Source: Desulfobacterales bacterium (GTDB taxonomy: Bacteria; Desulfobacterota; Desulfobacteria; Desulfobacterales; Desulfobacteraceae). From it: DNA of 21,627 nucleotides. The DNA is taken from the NCBI GenBank assembly GCA_022361535.1, contig JAKSAU010001285.1, forward strand, positions 1 to 21,627. Direction: 5' to 3'. Numbering within the stretch: the first letter of the stretch is position 1; each line of letters starts with the position of its first letter. The notes below the pieces were generated by a model, which was not told the DNA's origin, ran no database searches, and worked only from the letters and a program-made list of their open reading frames with translations. Below are positions 15,194 through 21,627 of this stretch, one piece after another. A program made the position numbers and the translations under genes.

Positions 15194-16105
15194 TTATGTC
15201 AAAAAATCTTTTACCATGTCAATGGCCCTATTTATTTCTGATGGTTCGATCCAAATGATACCAGGCTCTTTTTTAAACCAGGTAAATTGGCGTTTGGCAT
15301 ACCGGCGCGTATCCCGTTTAAGTAGTCTGACAGCTTCGGGGAAATCTACCTCTCCTTTTAAAAACATGCCCATGTGGCGGTATCCAATGGACTGCATCGG
15401 TTTCAAATCAAGAGCGTATCCTTTTTCAACCAATTCATTTACCTCATTTAAAAGGCCCTGATCCAACATGATATCTACCCTTCGGTTAATACGGTCATAA
15501 AGTCGCTCTCTGTTCATATTAAGCCCAAAAGTCAGGCTCTGATAGCGTTCTTCTTTAAAATCATGGTTTTTTTGCCTCAAGGAAATCGGTGTACCCGTAG
15601 TTTCAAAAACTTCAAGGGCTCTTACAATTCTAAACCCGTCATTGGGATGAATCTTTTCGGCTGCTCCAGGGTCGCAAGCCGTCAATCTTTCATGGAGGGT
15701 TTCACTGCCTTTTGATTCAAGTTCATTGTTCAGCCTTTCAAGCGTGTCCTCACAAATGGGTTTTGCTCTGAACAACCCATGAATCAATGCCCTGATATAT
15801 AATCCTGTTCCGCCAGCTACAATGGGAAGCCTGCCACGTGACAGAATATCTTCAATGGCCTGGTCCGCCATTGTGGCAAACTTACCGGCATCAAAGTCTT
15901 CTTTGGGATCCAGAAAGTCAACAAGGTGATGGACAGCCTGGGCCCTTTCGTTGGCATCGGGTTTAGCTGTACCAACATCCATGTATTTGTATATCTGCAT
16001 GGAGTCAGCCCCGATGATTTCTCCGTTAAACTCATTGGCAAGCGCAATGCCAAACCCTGTTTTACCGATCCCTGTCGGACCGCAAATGGTTATGATTTTT
16101 TTCAT
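15194..16105 (-). CDS. miaA: tRNA dimethylallyltransferase
   Basis: A 303-residue enzyme that transfers a dimethylallyl group to N6 of adenosine 37 in tRNAs reading UNN codons. The P-loop GPTGIGKT is at 9-16, ADSMQIY at 33-39 carries the expected catalytic aspartate, and AGGTGLYIRALIHGL and QSIGYRHMG follow; RRYAKRQFTWF near the end is also characteristic. Length is normal. The ATG is at 16105; the leader shows no strong Shine-Dalgarno sequence but a perfect TATAAT on the minus strand (16171-16166) could be its -10, with no good -35. It is transcribed divergently from hdrA and probably together with the lipoprotein gene. Confidence 0.95.
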   Translation of the reverse strand: MKKIITICGPTGIGKTGFGIALANEFNGEIIGADSMQIYKYMDVGTAKPDANERAQAVHHLVDFLDPKEDFDAGKFATMADQAIEDILSRGRLPIVAGGTGLYIRALIHGLFRAKPICEDTLERLNNELESKGSETLHERLTACDPGAAEKIHPNDGFRIVRALEVFETTGTPISLRQKNHDFKEERYQSLTFGLNMNRERLYDRINRRVDIMLDQGLLNEVNELVEKGYALDLKPMQSIGYRHMGMFLKGEVDFPEAVRLLKRDTRRYAKRQFTWFKKEPGIIWIEPSEINRAIDMVKDFLT

Positions 16106-16184
16106 ATATCTGATCTATTTAATGAATTTCATTTAGGGAATTTTCTTATCCCTTAATTTGTCTATATTATATTGATGATTATGG

Positions 16185-16213
16185 TTGAAATATTTGTCAG
16201 AACGTTTTATATC
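16185..16213 (+). promoter_or_regulatory. Candidate promoter of the hdrA operon
   Basis: TTGAAA (16185-16190) and TATATC (16208-16213) are 17 nt apart (five and four matches to sigma70 consensus). The leader to ATG 16340 would be about 120 nt and contains two small hairpins: GCCTG/CAGGC (16254-16258, 16268-16272) and TAAGC/GCTTA (16290-16294, 16300-16304). No rho-independent U tract follows them, so attenuation is not indicated. Confidence 0.4.
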
Positions 16214-16339
16214 ATGATTTTTTATTAATGAAAATTAATTAAAGGAACAAATAGCCTGCCATAATCTCAGGCATGAAAAGCAGAAACGATAAGCTTCTTG
16301 CTTACGTATATTTTATTTTAACCAGAGGAGAGGATAATA

Positions 16340-19300
16340 ATGAACTCTACAAAAACCGGATCTGTAGTGGTGATTGGTGGCGGTATCTCCGGCATGCTCT
16401 CAGCCCTCGATCTTGCAAATTCGGGATTTTACGTCTACTTGGTTGAAAAGGGACCCTCCATCGGCGGCGTGATGGCCCAGTTGGACAAAACCTTTCCGAC
16501 CAATGACTGTGCGATGTGAATTATCTCACCCACACTGGTCGAGGTCGGCCGGCATTTAAACATTGAACTTTTAACCCTTTCCGAGGTTAAAAATGTTACA
16601 GGTGAGAAAGGCAATTTTCAGGTAGAGATTCTTAAGAAACCCAGGTACGTCAATGAAGACCTTTGCGTTGGTTGCGGTGCCTGTACTGAAAAATGCCCTG
16701 GAAAACATGACGACGGTTACAACGCGGATCTGACAAAAAGAACCGCTATTTACGTTGAATATCCCCAGGCAGTACCTTTGAAGTACGTCATCAATCCTGA
16801 CGTTTGTTTGAAGTTGAAAAAAGATAAGTGCGGTACCTGTGAGGAAGTTTGTCCTGCAAACGCCATTGACTACACCCAGACTGAAGAGACAATCACTCTG
16901 AATGCAGGGTCTATTGTCTTCTCTCCCGGGTTCAAGCCTTTTGATCCAACCAAATTCGATAACTACCAGTACGCCAATTATCCAAACGTGGTCACCTCTA
17001 TGGAGTTTGAACGGCTGCTTTCAGCATCCGGTCCTACTCACGGTCATGTGGTAACAATGCCCAAGGTGCCCATGAAGCCTAAAAAGAAAAAAGACAAGGC
17101 TTTGGCAGAAAAACGGAAAGATCCTAAGAAAATTGCCTGGTTCCAATGCGTTGGTTCTCGTGACATGAATAAGTGCGATAATCCTTATTGCTCCAGCGTT
17201 TGCTGTATGTACGCAGTTAAGGAAGCAATTATTGCCAAGGAACACGATCCTGAACTGGAACCCTACATCTTCTTTATGGATATGAGAACTCCAGGCAAAG
17301 AATTCGAAAAGTACTACCAGAATGCCAAAGAAAAACACGGCATCAATTTTGTCCGTGCCAGGGTTCACTCCGTCACAGAAGATAGTGATACACACGACCT
17401 GAATATCCGCTATGCAGATGAGATGGGTCAGATTATAGACGACTCTTTTGACATGGTCGTACTATCTGTTGGTTTGGAAATACCCCAGGAGACTCGTGAT
17501 CTTGCCGGTCAGCTTGGCATCGATCTTACCGACAACGGGTTTTGCAAGACCGATTCTTTTGAGCCGGTCACCTCTTCTCGTGATGGTATTTACATCTCAG
17601 GTGTTTTCAACAACCCGAAAGACATTCCGGAGTCTGTACTTGATGCCTCCGCTGCTGCCTCAGCTGCAGGAGATGATCTGGCTGAAGTCCGCGGTACCCT
17701 GACCAAGGCCGAAGAAAAAATCGAAGAAACTAATGTCATTGGTGATCCACCGAAAATAGGTGTATTTGTCTGTGATTGCGGTTCTAACATTGCAGGGGTT
17801 GTAGATTGTCCGGACCTTACCGAGTACGCTAAAACCCTTCCTTATGTGGAATACGCCACCGAAACCCTGTATGCCTGTGCTCAGGATACCCAGGACAAAA
17901 TGGTGGAAACCATAAAAGAAAAAGGGCTGAACAGGATTGTTGTAGCAGCCTGTACACCAAAAACTCACGAACCTTTGTTTCAGGAGTCCATGATCAACGC
18001 GGGTCTGAACAAATACCTGTTTGAGATGACCAATATACGGAATCATAACTCCTGGGTACACAAAAACAATCCGGAGATTGCCACAGCAAAAGCCAAAGAT
18101 CTGGTCCGTATGGCCGTTGCAAAAGCAGCACTGGCTCAGCCTCTGGCAGAAGAAAAGATTAACGTCAATGACTCTGTTATGGTTGTCGGTGGTGGGCTTG
18201 CAGGTCTTACAGCAGCTAAGAGCTTGGCGACTCAGGGCTATGACACCCATATCATTGAAAAGAAAGAATCTCTCGGCGGTGAAGCTGTTAAGCTTTATAA
18301 AACGGCCCAGGGAGAAGACGTGGGTGAAAAACTGTCAGCCTTGCTGGCTGAAGTTGAAGGCAATGAGAATATAACTGTTCATACCGGCACCACCCTTGAA
18401 GGTGTTGAGGGCTTTGTGGGTAACTTTAAGTCTCAGCTTTCCTGCAACGGTGAAACCAAAGAACTGGAACACGGTGTGGCTGTTCTTGCTACCGGTGCCA
18501 AGTCTTCTGAACCTACAGAATACTGCTTTGGGGAAGATGATCGGGTTCTCAAAACCCTTGATCTGGACAAAATGCTCAAAGAAAAGGATCCAAAACTGGA
18601 TGATGTAAAAACAGCTGTGTTTATCCAGTGTGTAGGTTCCAGGGAACCAAACCGTCCTTATTGCTCAAGGGTCTGCTGTACCCACTCCATTGACAATGCC
18701 ATTGAATTGAAAAAACGCGATCCTGAAACCGATGTCTTTATTCTTTACAGGGACATCCGGACATACGGAGAACGTGAACTTCTTTATAAAGAAGCAAGGG
18801 AACTCGGTGTGATTTTTATCCGCTATGATGTGGATAAAAAACCGGAAGTTAAGGTTGAAAAAGACAGCGTTAAGATCACCCTTCTTGACCATGTTCTTAA
18901 CCAGCCGGTTGAAATCGAGGCTGACCTGCTTACCTTGGCCGCGGCTATCGAGCCAAGACGGGATGAAAGGCTTGCCAACTTCTTTAAAGTGCCCTTAAAC
19001 GATGAAGGTTTCTTTGTAGAAAAGCACGCCAAACTCGGTCCTGCTGAGTTTGCCACTGACGGTGTTTTTGTAGCTGGTTCAGGGCATTATCCCAAACCTG
19101 TGAATGAAGCTGTGACCCAGGGTCGTGCAGCTGCCTCTCGCGCTTTGACACTGCTGGCTAAAAAAGACAGCTTGTTCACTTCCGGTACAATCGCCACGGT
19201 CGATCAGGAAAAATGCTCTGAATGTGGTGTCTGTGTATCCATTTGTCCTTACAGCGCGCCTAATTTTGTCGTTGAAGGCAGGTTTGCAGGCAAGGCTGAA

Positions 19301-19429
19301 GTCAATCCAGTTCTTTGTAAAGGCTGCGGTCTTTGCGTGGCTTCATGCCGCTCAGGTGCCCTGCATCTTAGAGGCTTTGACACCAATCAGATTTTCTCAC
19401 AGATATTTGCCCTCGGGGAAGTAGTTTAA
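16340..19429 (+). CDS. hdrA: HdrA-like heterodisulfide reductase subunit A, selenoprotein with duplicated HdrA module
   Basis: A 1029-residue cytoplasmic iron-sulfur flavoprotein, reading TGA 16517-16519 as Sec60. Module 1 has FAD motif GGGISG (13-18), the CAM-U motif (C57, Sec60), a ferredoxin cluster C109/C112/C115/C119, further cysteines C156/C164/C167/C171, and FQCVGSRD plus CSSVCCMYA near 268-295. Module 2 begins near 473 (VFVCDCGSN), has GGGLAG near 616-621 and a second [17 protein letters not shown] near 760-785, and ends in two 4Fe-4S motifs (C959/962/965/969 and C993/996/999/1003). HdrA carries the FAD where Hdr complexes bifurcate electrons. The start is ATG 16340 behind GAGGAGAGG. 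Reading only the uninterrupted frame would start at about codon 147 and lose the FAD motif. mvhD follows after 30 nt. Confidence 0.93.
16517..16552 (+). promoter_or_regulatory. Selenocysteine codon and candidate bSECIS element of hdrA
   Basis: The UGA (16517-16519) is followed by stem CTGGTC (16535-16540), loop GAGGTC (16541-16546) and GGCCGG (16547-16552). The six pairs include two G-U wobbles. The loop contains GGU and starts 21 nt after the UGA, within the range of bacterial SECIS elements bound by SelB. Position is fixed by translation, structure is only inspected by eye. Confidence 0.65.
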
Positions 19430-19459
19430 GGCTGCGGGTAATAAGGAGATATAGATAAA

Positions 19460-19882
19460 ATGAGCGATAATGAAATCAAAATTGTAAGCTTTCTGTGCAA
19501 CTGGTGCTCCTATGGGGCAGCAGATTTGGCAGGGGTGAGCCGTATGGAATATCCGGCTGATATCCGGGTTATCCGGATTCCCTGCACCGGCAGAATGAGT
19601 CCGAAATTCGTATTGTCGGCCTTCCGTGAAGGAGCTGATGCTGTATGGGTATCCGGCTGACATCCTGGTGAATGTCATTACCTGGATGGTAATTATTACG
19701 CACGTCGGAAATTCGCTTTAATGGGCAACCTGCTTGAACACATGGGCATTGAAAGTGACCGGGTTCACTTCTCCTGGATCTCTTCTGCCGAAGCCACTAA
19801 GTTCGTGGATGTGGTCAAGGAAATAACAGACAAGGTAGAAGCCCTGGGACCGAATAAAAAATTTGTAAAGGACTATAGCTAA
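19460..19882 (+). CDS. mvhD: MvhD/FlxD-type electron-transfer protein, selenoprotein
   Basis: A 140-residue protein of the methyl-viologen-reducing hydrogenase delta-subunit family, which passes electrons to HdrA through a 2Fe-2S cluster. Family motifs are [15 protein letters not shown] (11-25), [15 protein letters not shown] (41-55), the SG-U-HPGECHY segment (65-74, Sec67 where most homologues have Cys) and [13 protein letters not shown] near 103-115. TGA 19658-19660 is in frame and the homology continues past it to the stop. The start is ATG 19460 with AAGGAG 11 nt upstream. The downstream gene begins one base after the stop. The selenocysteine-containing form is established in methanogens (VhuD) and in deltaproteobacteria, so the reading is well precedented. 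Confidence 0.94.
19658..19693 (+). promoter_or_regulatory. Selenocysteine codon and candidate bSECIS element of mvhD
   Basis: After UGA (19658-19660) a perfect 6-bp stem ATTACC (19677-19682) / GGTAAT (19688-19693) closes a TGGAT loop with GG. The loop begins 22 nt after the UGA, matching the 21 nt found in hdrA. The stem is AU-rich but uninterrupted. Confidence 0.7.
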
Positions 19883-19883
19883 A

Positions 19884-20834
19884 ATGGATACCTGTATAGA
19901 AAAAATCAGGGAGCTTGCAGCCGGCCTTTTGGAAAAAGGCGAGGTTGAAAAAGTGATTGGTTTTGCACAAGGCACCATTGCCATGGCCACCAGTCCAATA
20001 GCAATCTCCAAAAAAGAGGATGTAGAAAAGCTGACCTTTTCATCCACTTGCGGCCTGAACCTTGCCAACTATGCGTCCAAGGAAAAAGGAATTAAAATAG
20101 CCGTTGTTGCTAAGGGTTGCGATTCCAGAAATCTTGTAACTCATATCGTTGAGAACCAGATTGACCGGGACAACTTATACATCATTGGCGTACCCTGCAA
20201 AGGCATGGTTGATAAGTTCAAAATTGCATCTGCACTTGAAGGTGAAATTGCTGAATTTAAAGAAGATGGCGATACTTTAACAGTTGTTACTGCAGAGCAA
20301 ACCCAAACGTTGAACAAACAGGATTACTTGCGTCACAATTGTCAATATTGTACTCACCGAAATCCTGTACTGTATGATGAACTGGCCGCAGATCTGGTTG
20401 AAGAACAAACCCTTGAAAACGCATATCCTGATGTGGATGCTATTGCTGCATTGGAAGACGATGCACGGTGGCAGCATTTTGAAGAATTGACTAAAAATTG
20501 TATCCGGTGTTATGCCTGCCGGAATGCCTGCCCTATCTGCTATTGCCCGACTTGTTTTGTTGATGAGTCAGGTCCTCAGTGGGTTGGAAAAGGCCAAAAT
20601 AAAACTGATGTTGACACTTTCCATTTTCTACGGGCGTTTCACTGCGCAGGCCGTTGTACGGACTGCGGTGCCTGTGTTGAAGCATGCCCTATGGGGATCA
20701 ACGTTAGAGACTTTACCCGAAAACTGAACAAGGACGCACAGGACATGTTCGGCTGGGAAGCCGGGCTTTCCATCGACAAACGTCCGCCTCTGGATGCTTA
20801 CAGTCCGGATGATCCTAATGATTTTATCAAGTAA
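19884..20834 (+). CDS. FlxC/FrhB-like iron-sulfur protein, two 4Fe-4S clusters
   Basis: A 316-residue soluble protein. Residues 1-150 resemble the N-terminal part of F420-reducing hydrogenase beta-type (FrhB) proteins (KGCDSRN at 78-83, GVPCKGM at 102-108, C153xxC156). The C-terminal half is a two-cluster ferredoxin: C206, C209, C212, C216 with CPICYCPTC (216-224), then C258, C261, C264, C268. In Desulfovibrio FlxABCD-HdrABC systems FlxC is a comparable 4Fe-4S electron carrier between the NADH-oxidising FlxA and MvhD-type FlxD; equivalence is inferred from family resemblance and order. ATG 19884 follows the mvhD stop by one base, with AAAGGA inside the end of mvhD. Extra cysteines around 153-156 and 219-224 could bind further metal. 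Confidence 0.8.
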   Translation: MDTCIEKIRELAAGLLEKGEVEKVIGFAQGTIAMATSPIAISKKEDVEKLTFSSTCGLNLANYASKEKGIKIAVVAKGCDSRNLVTHIVENQIDRDNLYIIGVPCKGMVDKFKIASALEGEIAEFKEDGDTLTVVTAEQTQTLNKQDYLRHNCQYCTHRNPVLYDELAADLVEEQTLENAYPDVDAIAALEDDARWQHFEELTKNCIRCYACRNACPICYCPTCFVDESGPQWVGKGQNKTDVDTFHFLRAFHCAGRCTDCGACVEACPMGINVRDFTRKLNKDAQDMFGWEAGLSIDKRPPLDAYSPDDPNDFIK

Positions 20835-20852
20835 CGAATAAAGGGTATGAAA

Positions 20853-21627
20853 ATGAAATTCATAACGATTGATAAAAAGGACTGGACCAAAGGCATTGAT
20901 AAATCCAGGGAGACCTATCAGCTTTTCGGACCGGTCAAAGACAAAAACGGCTGCCAGATAAAAGCACTCGATGCAGATACCCAGCCGGAGATGACTTATA
21001 CTGATTCAGTGCTTTCAGCTAAATCCGTATTGTTTCCTCAAACTGAGAAAATCCTATTTACCAGCCTGAATGAATCAGATGAAGATCACCATATTATGAA
21101 ACGGTCTGAAGCTGATTACACACCTAGGGCTGTTGTTGGCATTCGTCCTTTTGACGCCAAAGCCATCCAGCTGGTAAAGATGAACTTTGATACAGACGAC
21201 TATCGGGATCCTTACTGGTGTGATGCCTACGAAGCAACTACCTTTGTTGGTTTAGCCATCAATAAACCAGGCCCATTTGATTTTTCAACCTCTACCGGTA
21301 CAGGCCCCTTTAATGAGGAAGGCCTTGATATCCTGCTGGCAGATATGGATGATAAATTTCTGGCCAAAGTTTTGACACCAAAGGGTGAAGCCTATGCTGC
21401 AGCCTGCGGATTTGATGCTGAGGCAGACGCAAAGGAAAGCCAGGTTCTTTTGGACGTACTTAGAAAAGAAGCTGAAGCCAATGTCGCCTCAAGCGTACAG
21501 ACAGATAAACTCAAAGACCAGACTATTCTGGATCTGCATGAAGCACCTTTCTGGGACGATGTTGCATTTTCCTGCATTAATTGCGGAACCTGTACTTACG
21601 TCTGCCCCACCTGCTGGTGTTTTGATA
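20853..21627 (+). CDS. FlxB/AsrA-like 4Fe-4S dicluster protein (partial, runs off window)
   Basis: At least 258 codons, open to the right edge. The N-terminal domain (about 1-200) resembles the dithionite/sulfite reductase subunit A and sulfhydrogenase beta subunit group, with VVGIRPFDAKAIQL near 90-105. The first cluster motif is C241, C244, C247, C251 followed by C254 and C256 (CPTCWC), as in AsrA/FlxB. Such proteins relay electrons to or from an FAD/NAD(P)-binding partner (AsrB/FlxA), which I expect just beyond the window. I prefer ATG 20853, which has AAGGG 7 nt upstream, over the in-frame ATG 20847 with one-base spacing. It starts 18 nt after the previous stop and is clearly in the same operon. 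Confidence 0.78.
   Translation, partial: MKFITIDKKDWTKGIDKSRETYQLFGPVKDKNGCQIKALDADTQPEMTYTDSVLSAKSVLFPQTEKILFTSLNESDEDHHIMKRSEADYTPRAVVGIRPFDAKAIQLVKMNFDTDDYRDPYWCDAYEATTFVGLAINKPGPFDFSTSTGTGPFNEEGLDILLADMDDKFLAKVLTPKGEAYAAACGFDAEADAKESQVLLDVLRKEAEANVASSVQTDKLKDQTILDLHEAPFWDDVAFSCINCGTCTYVCPTCWCFD

Noticed and set aside
16254..16304. Riboswitch or attenuator in the hdrA leader
   Set aside because: Only two 5-bp hairpins without U tract or any riboswitch core that I recognise.
16517..16519. In-frame TGA in hdrA as a pseudogene or frameshift mark
   Set aside because: The frame is unchanged on both sides, the stop falls at the Cys/Sec position of the family, the neighbour mvhD has the same feature, and a bSECIS-like hairpin follows.
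16778..19429. hdrA starting at the TTG at 16778 as a shorter gene
   Set aside because: It would remove the FAD motif and first ferredoxin cluster and lacks a ribosome-binding site; ATG 16340 has a strong one.
19460..19660. A separate 66-residue protein ending at the TGA
   Set aside because: It would be the front half of MvhD cut in the middle of its G-C-H-P-G motif.

Overview
The window looks like a chromosomal segment of an anaerobic Gram-negative bacterium, most likely a sulfate reducer of the Desulfobacterales (Desulfobacula/Desulfobacterium/Desulfobacter-like). The reasons are a selenocysteine-containing HdrA/MvhD electron-transfer operon with Flx-type partners, a PxxKW cysteine-rich protein, a DHH-CBS-tRNA nucleotidyltransferase fusion of a type found in deltaproteobacteria, and a Kdo-pathway gene implying LPS. 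The assignment rests on gene content only. I see no insertion sequence, prophage, CRISPR array, rRNA or tRNA gene.

Layout. 1-7300 is mostly housekeeping: a DHH/CBS/tRNA nucleotidyltransferase fusion, trpS, a convergent argJ-rluF-like operon with a clear promoter, then a MarR regulator with a palindromic operator followed by truA. A strong hairpin terminator lies inside the last codons of truA. 7305-10431 (minus) is an aminotransferase-ClC operon. 10583-10855 (minus) is a small Cys-rich PxxKW gene with its own terminator. 11142-13444 (plus) is a kdsD-pfk operon with an ATGA overlap. 13434-16105 (minus) is miaA followed by a lipoprotein of the penicillin-binding-protein-activator type.

16340-21627 (plus) is the most interesting region: a redox operon running off the right edge. 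It encodes a 1029-residue HdrA-like flavoprotein with an in-frame TGA at Sec60, an MvhD/FlxD protein with an in-frame TGA at Sec67, a FlxC-like ferredoxin-type protein and a FlxB/AsrA-like protein (partial). A small stem-loop starts roughly 15 nt after each TGA, with its apical loop 21-22 nt after it, as expected for bacterial SECIS elements. A conventional gene caller would start hdrA at codon 147 and break mvhD in two. No HdrB or HdrC is visible. By analogy with Hdr-Flx systems the operon probably moves electrons between NAD(H), ferredoxin and an unidentified acceptor, possibly by flavin-based bifurcation; that function is inferred.

Most intergenic gaps are short. The longest gene-free stretch (5753-6079) holds the divergent argJ and marR control regions.
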